Shown here: positions 33,131-40,622 of the stretch, in pieces
Numbering within the stretch: position 1 is the stretch's first letter
How the letters are laid out: every line of letters begins with the position of its first letter
From: Herbaspirillum sp. GW103
GTDB taxonomy: Bacteria; Pseudomonadota; Gammaproteobacteria; Burkholderiales; Burkholderiaceae_D
Length of the DNA: 64,000 nucleotides
Direction: 5' to 3'
Assembly: GCF_000261365.1 (NCBI RefSeq)
Contig: NZ_AJVC01000001.1
Span: 248,001 to 312,000 of the forward strand
Notes under the pieces: model-generated
Database searches by the model: none
What the model saw: only the letters and a program-made list of their open reading frames with translations
Told to the model about the DNA's origin: nothing
Made by a program: the position numbers and the translations under genes

Positions 33131-33160
33131 TATAAATCGTTTATACGGTTTATATTTTTT
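33131..33160 (+). terminator. Second AT-rich terminator-like hairpin (variant of AAACGATATA motif)
   Basis: TATAAATCGT (33131-33140) pairs with ACGGTTTATA (33145-33154) around TTAT, with one G-T pair, followed by six T. It lies just past the stop of the VOC gene on the opposite strand and resembles the motif at 16128, 36691 and 57851. Confidence 0.6.
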
Positions 33161-33178
33161 GCATCGGGCGACGGCACA

Positions 33179-33829
33179 TCAGTCCAATATGCGCGCTCCC
33201 TGTGGCGTGGACACCACAGCACGCAGGCTGGCGTGCTTTGCTTGCTTCAAGACGATACGTGCATCGGCCAGTCCGATGCTCTGCCAGGCCACCTGCAATT
33301 GCTGCGCGGCGGGATGTTCCAGGACCAGTTGCTGCAAGCGGCATCCGCACTCGGGCAGGGCGCTGGCCGGGTGCGCTGCGCTGAGCCACTGGATCAGGGA
33401 GGGCATCACGCCCGCACAGGCCGGGGCACCATCGGCAGCAATGGTGATGAGCCAGTCCAGTGTGCCCCGCTGCATGGGTTCGATGACACCGGGTGCGATG
33501 GGGCTGGCAGCTACCGCGGCGGCAATATCGCTGGTGCGCGCCACCCAGTGCGCCAGACGCGGTGCGGCATCGGCGGGCAAGTCATCCATGCCGAACCAGC
33601 GTGGGCGGTCCGGGGTTTGCGCTTGCGGATCGATGGCGATCACTTCCAGATAGAACCCTTCGCCCAGCGACAGCAGGGCATTGTGCGTACCCAGCCGCAC
33701 ATGCTGTCCGCCGATGCGCGGCGCCATGGAAACCCCCAGGCGCTGCTCCACCCAGGCCATGCCGGCCTCCAGCGTGGATGCGGTCACGACCAGGTGGTCG
33801 GGGGCGGTATGCAAGGGGGTAGCGGTCAT
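33179..33829 (-). CDS. VOC-family (glyoxalase-like) protein
   Basis: A 216-residue protein of the Glyoxalase_3-like group. The N-terminus PDHLVVTASTLEAGMAWVEQRLGV followed by HVRLGTHNALLSLGEGFYLEVIAID is typical of the first beta-alpha-beta module. A second, diverged module covers about 110-210. The family includes metal-dependent lyases, dioxygenases and antibiotic-binding proteins; no specific reaction can be assigned. The ATG has GGAG 6 bases upstream. It is read divergently from ogt, with 97 bases between starts. Confidence 0.8.
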   Translation of the reverse strand: MTATPLHTAPDHLVVTASTLEAGMAWVEQRLGVSMAPRIGGQHVRLGTHNALLSLGEGFYLEVIAIDPQAQTPDRPRWFGMDDLPADAAPRLAHWVARTSDIAAAVAASPIAPGVIEPMQRGTLDWLITIAADGAPACAGVMPSLIQWLSAAHPASALPECGCRLQQLVLEHPAAQQLQVAWQSIGLADARIVLKQAKHASLRAVVSTPQGARILD

Positions 33830-33926
33830 GCGGTCTCCAGGAAGTTTTGCCCGATGGTATCAAGCCCGTGCCTGAATTGCTTACAATAGGCGCCCCAGGC
33901 CCTTGCCGCGATTGCCCGGTTTTCCG

Positions 33927-34430
33927 ATGACCCCTGCCGACTCCCCGTTGACCGCTCTGTTCTCTGCCGTGGTGCACACGCCCTTCGGCGGCATGGGCAT
34001 CCGCACCCGGGCGGGAGCACTGGTGGAGATGGTGTATCTGCCGCCGCACTACGCCGAGCAGGACGCCAGCGATGCCGTGGCCGCGCAGGCGGTGCAGCAG
34101 ATCACGCATTATCTGGCCGATCCTGGCTATCGTTTCGCATTGCCGCTGCAGACCGTCGGCAGTGCGTTCCAGCAGCGTGTCTGGCAAGCCATTGCCGAGA
34201 TCCCCTGCGGTCAGGTACTGACCTATGGGCAGCTTGCCAGGCGTATCCAGTCCGCACCGCGCGCGGTAGGGCAGGCCTGTGGCGCCAACTGGTATCCGCT
34301 GGTGATTCCCTGTCATCGCGTGACGGCCGCAGGTGGCCTGGGCGGTTTCTCGCATCATGACGACGAAGATGGCTTCCACCTGGAGGTCAAGCGCTGGCTG
34401 CTGCGCCACGAAGGCGTGACCGGATACTGA
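33927..34430 (+). CDS. ogt: Methylated-DNA-[protein]-cysteine S-methyltransferase
   Basis: A 167-residue suicide DNA repair protein that removes alkyl groups from O6-alkylguanine. The acceptor cysteine is in the intact IPCHRV motif near residue 130. The helix-turn-helix segment FQQRVWQAIAEIPCGQVLTYGQLA and the Asn of GANWYPLVIPC are typical. It is the short Ogt type without the Ada regulatory domain. A TACAAT box lies about 45 bases upstream. An in-frame TTG at 33903 is less likely than the ATG. xerD follows after nine bases, so they may be cotranscribed. Confidence 0.93.
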   Translation: MTPADSPLTALFSAVVHTPFGGMGIRTRAGALVEMVYLPPHYAEQDASDAVAAQAVQQITHYLADPGYRFALPLQTVGSAFQQRVWQAIAEIPCGQVLTYGQLARRIQSAPRAVGQACGANWYPLVIPCHRVTAAGGLGGFSHHDDEDGFHLEVKRWLLRHEGVTGY

Positions 34431-34439
34431 CGCACGGGC

Positions 34440-35363
34440 ATGGGACGCACCACACCAAAGATCGAAGCCCCGTCCGTGAGCCGCGAGGCCATCGACGAAT
34501 TCTGCGACACCCTGTGGCTGGAAGATGGCCTGTCCAAGAACACGCTGGAAGCCTACCGCCGCGACATGACCCTGTACGCCCACTGGCTCTATCAGGAGCG
34601 TGCCAAGGCGCTCTACGACACGCAGGCCGAAGACCTCAACGCCTACTTCGCCGTGCGCCATGATGCCACCAAGCCCAGCTCGTCCAATCGCCGCCTCGCC
34701 GTCCTGAAGCGCTTTTTCCAGCTGGCCTTGCGGCAGCACCATGTGGCCGCCGATCCTTGCCTGAAGCTGCGCTCGGCACGCCAGCCGCAGCGCCTGCCCA
34801 AGACCATGTCCGAAGCTCAGGTGGAGGCGCTGCTGGCAGCGCCCGATGTCTCCACGCCGCTGGGTCTGCGCGATCGCGCCATGATCGAACTGATGTATGC
34901 CAGCGGTTTGCGGGTGTCGGAACTGGTGAGCTTGAAGAGCATCGAGGTCGGCATGAATGAGGGCGTCTTGCGCGTGACCGGCAAGGGCAGCAAGACGCGC
35001 CTGGTGCCGTTCGGTGAGGAAGCGGGAGCGTGGATGGCGCGTTATCTGGCCGAGGCGCGCAGCCAGATCCTGCAGGGGCAGATCGATGATGCGCTCTTCG
35101 TCACCGCCCGCGGCGGGCCGATGACGCGCCAGATGTTCTGGACGCTCATCAAGAAATACGCGCTCCAGGCCGGCATCACCGTCCGTCTGTCGCCGCACAC
35201 CTTGCGCCATGCCTTTGCCACGCACCTGCTCAACCATGGCGCCGACCTGCGCGTGGTGCAGCTGCTGCTGGGCCATGCCGACATCTCGACCACCCAGATC
35301 TACACGCATGTAGCGCGCGAACGCTTGAAGCAACTGCATGCCGCACATCACCCCCGCGGCTGA
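34440..35363 (+). CDS. xerD: Site-specific tyrosine recombinase XerD
   Basis: A 307-residue recombinase that, with XerC, resolves chromosome dimers at dif near the terminus. An N-terminal SAM-like core-binding domain (about 12-100) precedes the catalytic domain. Active-site residues are visible: Arg in ASGLRVSEL, Lys in GKGSKTR, HTLRHAFATH with His and Arg, His of LLGHADISTTQIYTH and the Tyr nucleophile in QIYTHV. No prophage or integron is nearby and its neighbours are housekeeping genes, so it is the chromosomal XerD rather than a phage integrase. Confidence 0.94.
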   Translation: MGRTTPKIEAPSVSREAIDEFCDTLWLEDGLSKNTLEAYRRDMTLYAHWLYQERAKALYDTQAEDLNAYFAVRHDATKPSSSNRRLAVLKRFFQLALRQHHVAADPCLKLRSARQPQRLPKTMSEAQVEALLAAPDVSTPLGLRDRAMIELMYASGLRVSELVSLKSIEVGMNEGVLRVTGKGSKTRLVPFGEEAGAWMARYLAEARSQILQGQIDDALFVTARGGPMTRQMFWTLIKKYALQAGITVRLSPHTLRHAFATHLLNHGADLRVVQLLLGHADISTTQIYTHVARERLKQLHAAHHPRG

Positions 35364-35438
35364 TCTTGCGGCATAATGTGCGCCCATGACGGCCCGACCG
35401 GCCTGTGCGCCGGTCAGCCTGCCGTCAGGAAGACACCG

Positions 35439-35939
35439 ATGAGCGCCAAGAAAGAACACATCTCCGAAACCCCCGCCACGCAATTCCTGCGCAAGCAGGG
35501 CGTGGTCTTCACCGAGCATCCCTACGATTACGAGGAGCACGGCGGCACCTCGGTGTCTTCGCGCGAACTGGGCGTGGACGAGCATGCGGTCATCAAGACC
35601 CTGGTGATGCAGGACGAGGCCGCCAAGCCGCTGCTGGTGCTCATGCACGGCGACTGCAAGGTCTCCACCAAGAACCTGGCGCGCCAGATTGGCTGCAAGT
35701 CGGTCGAGCCGTGCAAGCCGGAAGTGGCCAACCGCCACTCGGGTTTCCTGATCGGCGGCACCTCGCCCTTCGGCACGCGCAAGACCATGCCGGTTTATGT
35801 GGAGTCGACCATCCTCGAACTCGACAGGATCTACATCAACGGCGGACGCCGGGGATTTCTGGTCGGCATCGATCCGGCCGTGATTCTGAAGGTGCTGCCG
35901 GCCAAGGCGGTGCAGTGTGCACTGGCCGACGCAGCCTGA
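35439..35939 (+). CDS. ybaK: Cys-tRNA(Pro) deacylase YbaK/EbsC
   Basis: A 166-residue INS-family editing enzyme that hydrolyses Cys-tRNAPro formed by misacylation by ProRS. Family features are TPATQFLRKQGVVFTEHPY, the catalytic-region lysine in VIKTLVM and GGTSPFGTRKTMPVYVE. The ATG at 35439 opens the conserved region; a CATAAT box lies about 65 bases upstream, so the gene may have its own promoter. It is between xerD and plsY on the same strand. Confidence 0.93.
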   Translation: MSAKKEHISETPATQFLRKQGVVFTEHPYDYEEHGGTSVSSRELGVDEHAVIKTLVMQDEAAKPLLVLMHGDCKVSTKNLARQIGCKSVEPCKPEVANRHSGFLIGGTSPFGTRKTMPVYVESTILELDRIYINGGRRGFLVGIDPAVILKVLPAKAVQCALADAA

Positions 35940-35996
35940 GCCTGTGCGACCTGCCCGCCACCCCCGAATGACAGAGACAACAGAAAGCCCCTCCTC

Positions 35997-36614
35997 ATGT
36001 ACAACATCCTCTTTGCCCTCGCGGCCTACCTGATCGGTTCGCTGTCCTTTGCGGTGCTGGTCTCCAAGCTGTTTGGCCTGTCCGACCCGCGCACCTATGG
36101 TTCGAAGAATCCGGGCGCGACCAATGTTCTGCGCAGCGGCAACAAGAAGGCGGCTGCGCTGACCCTGCTGGGTGACGGTTTCAAGGGTTGGCTGGCAGTG
36201 TGGCTGGCACAGAAGTTCGGTCCGCAGTTTGGCGTGGACGATACCGGCATTGCGCTGGTGACTCTGGCCGTCTTCCTGGGCCATCTGTGGCCGGTGTTCT
36301 TCCGCTTTGTCGGCGGCAAGGGCGTGGCGACCGCACTGGGCATCCTGCTGGCGCTGGATCCGTGGCTGGGCCTGGCGACGCTGGCGACCTGGCTGGCGGT
36401 GGCCTTCGCCTTCCGCTATTCGTCGCTGGCGGCGCTGGTGGCAGCGCTGTTTGCGCCGTTCTACTACGGCCTGTTGTTCGGTACTACCGATGGCATTCTG
36501 CTGGCCGTGGTGGCCATGGCGGCCCTGCTGATCTATCGCCATCGCAAGAACATCGGCAACCTGCTGGCGGGCAAGGAAAGCCGCATTGGCGACAAGAAGA
36601 AGGCTGCCAAGTAA
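35997..36614 (+). CDS. plsY: Acyl-phosphate:glycerol-3-phosphate acyltransferase PlsY
   Basis: A 205-residue membrane enzyme with about five hydrophobic segments. It transfers an acyl group from acyl-phosphate to glycerol-3-phosphate, the first step of phospholipid synthesis. The three conserved loops are visible: SYxxGSLSF-type start (AYLIGSLSF), [19 protein letters not shown] and [21 protein letters not shown]. The C-terminal cytoplasmic tail is lysine-rich. Two 10-base repeats and a bidirectional terminator follow. Confidence 0.95.
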   Translation: MYNILFALAAYLIGSLSFAVLVSKLFGLSDPRTYGSKNPGATNVLRSGNKKAAALTLLGDGFKGWLAVWLAQKFGPQFGVDDTGIALVTLAVFLGHLWPVFFRFVGGKGVATALGILLALDPWLGLATLATWLAVAFAFRYSSLAALVAALFAPFYYGLLFGTTDGILLAVVAMAALLIYRHRKNIGNLLAGKESRIGDKKKAAK

Positions 36615-36632
36615 GGCCAGGCAAGGCCAGGC
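36613..36632 (+). repeat. Tandem 10-base repeat after plsY
   Basis: AAGGCCAGGC occurs twice in a row, beginning at the plsY stop codon, followed by a partial third copy (AAGCC). Confidence 0.8.
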
Positions 36633-36656
36633 AAGCCTGCCGATTGGATTGGAAAG

Positions 36657-36687
36657 AAGGGCCGCAATTTGCATTGCGGCCCTTTTT
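36657..36687. terminator. Bidirectional terminator between plsY and tsaD
   Basis: GGGCCGCAAT (36659-36668) pairs with ATTGCGGCCC (36673-36682) around TTGC, with five T on the plus side and an A-rich stretch on the other. Confidence 0.92.
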
Positions 36688-36690
36688 GCT

Positions 36691-36710
36691 TATATCGTTT
36701 AAATAATTTA
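36691..36710. repeat. AT-rich AAACGATATA motif, copy 2
   Basis: The minus strand reads TAAATTATTTAAACGATATA, seven bases after the tsaD stop codon. It shares the exact core AAACGATATA with 16129-16138 and 57852-57861. Confidence 0.6.
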
Positions 36711-36716
36711 CGTGAT

Positions 36717-37772
36717 TCAGGCAGTAGTGGTGTCTTCCTGTCGCTGCGGCGGCCGCAACTCATCCAGCGGCCAGCGCGGGCGTACGCCAAAACCGTATTC
36801 CTTGCGCGCCGCACCCGGCTCCTCACGCAGGCGCATGGCACCGGCGAAGGCGATCATGGCACCGTTGTCGGTGCAGAATTGCAGTTCCGGGTAGAAGACT
36901 TCATAACGCCGCTTGGCCGCCGCCGCATCGAGGGCCGCGCGCAGCTGCGCATTGGCACCCACGCCGCCGGCGATGACCAGACGCTTCAGGTTGGTCTGTT
37001 TCAGGGCCGTCATGCACTTGGCCACCAGCACGTCCACGATGGCATCGACGAAACCGCGCGCGATGTTGGCCTTGTCCTGTTCGCAGATGTTTGCGCTGTG
37101 CTGCTTGACCACGGTGAGTACCGCCGTCTTCAAGCCCGAGAAACTGAAATCGAGATTCTTGGAGTGCAGCATCGGACGCGGCAATTGATAAGCATTCGGA
37201 TCGCCGAACTCGGCCAGGCGCGAAATCGCCGGCCCGCCCGGATAGCCCAGTCCCAGCAGCTTGGCCGACTTGTCGAAGGCTTCGCCAGCCGCGTCATCCA
37301 GAGTTTCACCCAGAAGTTCATAACGCCCCACGCCATCCACGCGCATCAACTGCGTATGCCCGCCCGAGACCAGCAAGGCGATGAAGGGAAAGCGCGGCGG
37401 CTTGCTCGCCAGCAGGGGCGAGAGCAGATGACCCTCCAGGTGATGGATGCCCAGCACCGGCTTGTCCAGCGCCAGGCCCAGCGCGCAGGCCACCGACGCA
37501 CCCACCAGCAGCGCCCCGGCCAGACCCGGCCCCTGGGTGTAGGCGATGGCATCGATGTCAGTGGCGGGCACTCCGGCATCGGCCAGAGTTTGCGTGAGCA
37601 GCGGAATGGCGCGGCGGATGTGGTCGCGCGAGGCCAGCTCGGGGACGACACCGCCGTATTCCTGGTGCATGGCAATCTGCGAATGCAGGGCATGCGCCAG
37701 CAGACCGCGCTCGGTGTCGTACAGAGCGAGGCCGGTTTCGTCACAGGAAGATTCGACGCCGAGAACTAACAT
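36717..37772 (-). CDS. tsaD: tRNA N6-adenosine threonylcarbamoyltransferase TsaD
   Basis: A 351-residue ASKHA-fold enzyme that transfers the threonylcarbamoyl group to A37 of ANN-decoding tRNAs. The metal-binding motif HHLEGH is present near residue 110. [15 protein letters not shown] at the N-terminus, [23 protein letters not shown] and [13 protein letters not shown] are family segments. The ATG at 37772 is preferred over a GTG three codons upstream. It needs TsaE, encoded at 24.2 kb. It is divergent from ybiB with 128 bases between starts, where a TACAAT box lies about 60 bases before the start. Confidence 0.96.
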   Translation of the reverse strand: MLVLGVESSCDETGLALYDTERGLLAHALHSQIAMHQEYGGVVPELASRDHIRRAIPLLTQTLADAGVPATDIDAIAYTQGPGLAGALLVGASVACALGLALDKPVLGIHHLEGHLLSPLLASKPPRFPFIALLVSGGHTQLMRVDGVGRYELLGETLDDAAGEAFDKSAKLLGLGYPGGPAISRLAEFGDPNAYQLPRPMLHSKNLDFSFSGLKTAVLTVVKQHSANICEQDKANIARGFVDAIVDVLVAKCMTALKQTNLKRLVIAGGVGANAQLRAALDAAAAKRRYEVFYPELQFCTDNGAMIAFAGAMRLREEPGAARKEYGFGVRPRWPLDELRPPQRQEDTTTA

Positions 37773-37900
37773 GGGATGCACTCAATGAAGCCGCCGCACC
37801 AGCGCAGGAGCACCGTGCGGCAAAGGCGCTATTGTAAAGGAAAGCCGCCGCACGAGCGCTGCAGCTGGGGCATCCGGCGCTTTTGGTGTACCCTTCGCCC

Positions 37901-38935
37901 ATGTCAAACGATGCCCACATTCCTGCTCCGGCTGCGGCCGTCGAGCCTGCCTCCGGCACTGCGCTGCCGTCAGCGCCCCCCTTCGCCGCCGCCCGTTTCA
38001 TCAAGGAAATCGGACGCGGCAAGGACGGTGCCCGCAGTCTCTCGCGCGAGGATGCGCAATTGCTGTACGCCGCCATGCTCGAGGGGCGCGTTAGCGATCT
38101 CGAACTCGGTGGCATCCTCCTGTCCATGCGCATCAAGGGCGAGTCGGTCGACGAGATCGCCGGCTTCCTGGCCGCCGCCGAGGCTTCTTTCACACCCTTG
38201 CGTGCGCCCGCAGGGCCCTATGCACCGGTGGTGCTGCCCAGCTACAACGGCTCGCGCAAGATGGCCAACCTGACCCCGTTGCTGTGCCTGCTGCTGGTGC
38301 GTCGCGGCGTGCCGGTGCTCATGCACGGCGTCACGCAGGACCCGCAGCGCGTGACCAGCGCCGAGATCTTTACCGCCCTGGGCGTGCCTCATGCGGCGTC
38401 GGCGGCCGAGGCCGAAGCCCGCATGGCCGCCAGGCTGCCGGCCTTCATCCCGATCGCTGCCCTGGCGCCCGCGGTGGCCCGCCTGCTGGACCTGCGTCGC
38501 ATCCTGGGGGTACGCAATTCCACCCACACACTGGTCAAGATCATGCAGCCGTTCGCGCAGCCCGCATTGCGTCTGACGTCGTACACCCATCCGGAATATC
38601 TGGAGATGCTGACCGACTACTTCAGTCATGCCGCCCCGCATGATCGCGGCGATGCCTTCCTGATGCGCGGTACCGAAGGCGAGACCGTGGCCAATGCGCG
38701 GCGGGCCCAGCGCATCGACTGGTTCAGTCGCGGCATGCGCACCGTGCTGGTGGAGAAACAGAGCGTGGCCGAGGAGCTGCCGGATCTGCCCGATGGACAG
38801 GACGCCGCTGCGACCGCAGCCTGGATCATGGAGGTGCTGGAAGACCGCCGTCCGGTCCCGCAGGCCATCGCCGAGCAGGTCGATCACTGTGTCGACGTGG
38901 CCGCGCGCGTGGGAGGCAACCTGCCTGCCGCGTGA
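37901..38935 (+). CDS. ybiB: YbiB-type DNA-binding protein (TrpD2 family)
   Basis: A 344-residue protein with the anthranilate phosphoribosyltransferase-like fold. An N-terminal helical domain (about 25-95, FIKEIGRGKDGARSLSREDAQLLYAAML) precedes the Glycos_transf_3-like domain. Motifs such as RKMANLTPLLCLLLVRRGVPVLMHG resemble TrpD. E. coli YbiB (TrpD2) does not act as TrpD but binds nucleic acid and is linked to the SOS response. No other trp gene is nearby, which supports this reading. An Ala/Pro-rich lead of about 30 residues precedes the fold. Confidence 0.87.
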   Translation: MSNDAHIPAPAAAVEPASGTALPSAPPFAAARFIKEIGRGKDGARSLSREDAQLLYAAMLEGRVSDLELGGILLSMRIKGESVDEIAGFLAAAEASFTPLRAPAGPYAPVVLPSYNGSRKMANLTPLLCLLLVRRGVPVLMHGVTQDPQRVTSAEIFTALGVPHAASAAEAEARMAARLPAFIPIAALAPAVARLLDLRRILGVRNSTHTLVKIMQPFAQPALRLTSYTHPEYLEMLTDYFSHAAPHDRGDAFLMRGTEGETVANARRAQRIDWFSRGMRTVLVEKQSVAEELPDLPDGQDAAATAAWIMEVLEDRRPVPQAIAEQVDHCVDVAARVGGNLPAA

Positions 38936-39169
38936 ACGATGTGCCACAGAGAATCCCGTGAGGCGGGAAGCTGACACGTTCACAGGATGCGCGCGCAAGC
39001 GCAGTGGCTTGGGACCGATCCTGCACAGGCCGGCGATAAGAAAACAACGCGAAGAAGCAGGATCCCAGGGGGGGCGGGATCGTGATTCGGAGAGGTGGGA
39101 AACTGGGAGAAAACGTCAGGAAATCATGCAGCCGACGCTACGCACGAGCGTGAAAGCGTGAGATCGTCT

Positions 39170-39622
39170 TCAGGTGCGTGATCGACGACGCGGGGTGGTC
39201 TTGGCGGCCGGAATGATCTTCTCGGCCGCCTGGATAGCAAGCTGGGAGAAGGCGAAGATCACTTCCTTGACGATCTTGCGCTGCGGCGCGGGCAGATTGA
39301 TGAACGCCTCGAAGGCTTCGCGTTCGCGGTAGCCGATGGCTTCTTCCCAGCGGGCGCGACGCTTGTCGATGCGCTTGCTGAGTTCTTCGCCGAAGCGCAG
39401 ATGCTGTGGCGTGACAATGAGCCACTCGGCCAGGGTTTCCAGCTTGTCCTGCTTGGGCATTGACTCCCCCAGCAGCCAGCGGCGTACCCCATGCAGGGTC
39501 ATCGGCTTGCCCCAGTAACGCAGATTGAATTCCCTTTCCAGAACGGCGGGCTTGGGTTCGTATCCAGCTTTTTCCATCGCTGCGCGCAGGCGCTTGGCGA
39601 ATTTTTGATTGGCGGTTTCCAT
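39170..39622 (-). CDS. Cro/CI-like helix-turn-helix regulator
   Basis: A 150-residue protein with an N-terminal XRE-like DNA-binding region (about 5-75). FAKRLRAAMEKAGYEPKPAVL and TLHGVRRWLLGESMPKQDKLETLAEWL carry the two helices, with the pattern seen in phage-type repressors. The remaining residues are predicted helices with the basic tail TTPRRRSRT. Target genes are unknown. An inverted repeat overlapping its putative -10 box suggests autoregulation. It stands alone between ybiB and a 1-kb spacer; no other phage gene is nearby. Confidence 0.75.
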   Translation of the reverse strand: METANQKFAKRLRAAMEKAGYEPKPAVLEREFNLRYWGKPMTLHGVRRWLLGESMPKQDKLETLAEWLIVTPQHLRFGEELSKRIDKRRARWEEAIGYREREAFEAFINLPAPQRKIVKEVIFAFSQLAIQAAEKIIPAAKTTPRRRSRT

Positions 39623-40622
39623 GATTTCGAAGGTACTTTGAGGTAGCGCTTTCCGGGGTACGTTTGCTTCCGAGGTGAGTTACGCCGCAAACGTGATTTA
39701 TACTCACTGCCTTGAACGCCTGCGCCATCGCTCCGGCAACGGGCCGCACGCCACCCCGCCGAAGCAGTTCCGGCAAGCATTTCCGGCCGATGGGAAAGCG
39801 TCCATGTGCAAGTCTCCACAGCGATCTTTGGTGCAGTGTGCAGCCGCATTTGGCACGGTGCGCCGTGCACAGATGTCAGGTCATCAGGCCACTGCAAGTA
39901 CGTCGTGGAGAGTGCGTTGCAGGGTCGGCCGGGTGCATCGCATGCTTGACGCAGGAGGGACGATGCCGGTCTTGTGATGTCTGCATTGTCGGTCCAGATG
40001 TCTTGCGTGTGCATCGGGTGGGCGCAAATTTTTAAGGTTTGTGTCCGCCGCGAGACACGCGCCGTGGTACGCGATGCGGGCTTTACGATCTGGCGCGGCG
40101 CGGCATTTCGCGCCCGAAGCGCGCTAGAATAGCGGGACAGAGAAAAGGGGAACCGGGCATCCGGTGAATGAATAGCCGATATCTTTCCCATTCCACGGGG
40201 ATGGAATTTTGTTAGATAATTCGGCCCATCCTTTTGGGGGGCAGCAAGGTCCGAAAACTTTCCGGACAGTCACACGAGCAGCAAGCTGGTTGCAACTAAT
40301 CGAACAAATCAAAGAAGTCAGCAGCATCCTTGTGGTACGTTTTTGTTACGTAACTTTTTGATGTTCCCGCAATGACGCCTGTGGCGTCGCGTCAGTGGCA
40401 TGGTTTCCTGCCGCACGCGATGCGGCCAGCTCCATTGCGGGATGGAACGCGGCGACCCGTGGAGATGCCACGGCGATCGACTGACGTCCTGCAGCCCGCT
40501 ACGCCATGTCGGCAGCGTGGGTGCGCCGGGACGGAACGGCCGCGATACCGAGCAGGCGTGCTGTCCTGCGGGCTCCCAGCGATCGCCCGCGTGGAAGGTG
40601 CGCACCCGAGCCAGGTCCGACG
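39623..40622. other. One-kilobase non-coding spacer with hairpins
   Basis: No convincing gene was found on either strand. Near the left end is the control region of the XRE-like gene. From about 40120 a TAGAAT box is followed by small hairpins: ACCGG-GCAT-CCGGT near 40153, ATTCCA-CGGGGA-TGGAAT near 40192, GTCCG...CGGAC near 40250 and GACGCC-TGT-GGCGTC at 40374-40388. The right half could be a long structured leader of the GGDEF-EAL gene or a separate small RNA. Confidence 0.4.
39693..39707 (-). promoter_or_regulatory. Possible operator in the XRE gene promoter
   Basis: GTGA-N7-TCAC forms an inverted repeat that overlaps a minus-strand TATAAAT box, about 75 bases upstream of the XRE start. 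Confidence 0.4.

Noticed and set aside
32921-33889. Open frame of 322 codons on the plus strand through the structured spacer and VOC gene
   Set aside because: It crosses two terminator hairpins and is antisense to the VOC gene; no domain or ribosome binding site supports it.
34440-35363. XerD-like recombinase as integrase of a mobile element
   Set aside because: Neighbours are housekeeping genes (ogt, ybaK, plsY), no attachment-site repeats were seen, and sequence and length fit chromosomal XerD.
39499-40191. Open frame of 230 codons covering the XRE gene and its upstream spacer
   Set aside because: It overlaps the regulator in another frame, has no recognisable motif and a random-like composition.
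40137-40330. c-di-GMP riboswitch upstream of the GGDEF-EAL gene
   Set aside because: The stem-loops do not show the conserved core of the c-di-GMP-I class that I could recognise; kept only as an unexplained leader.
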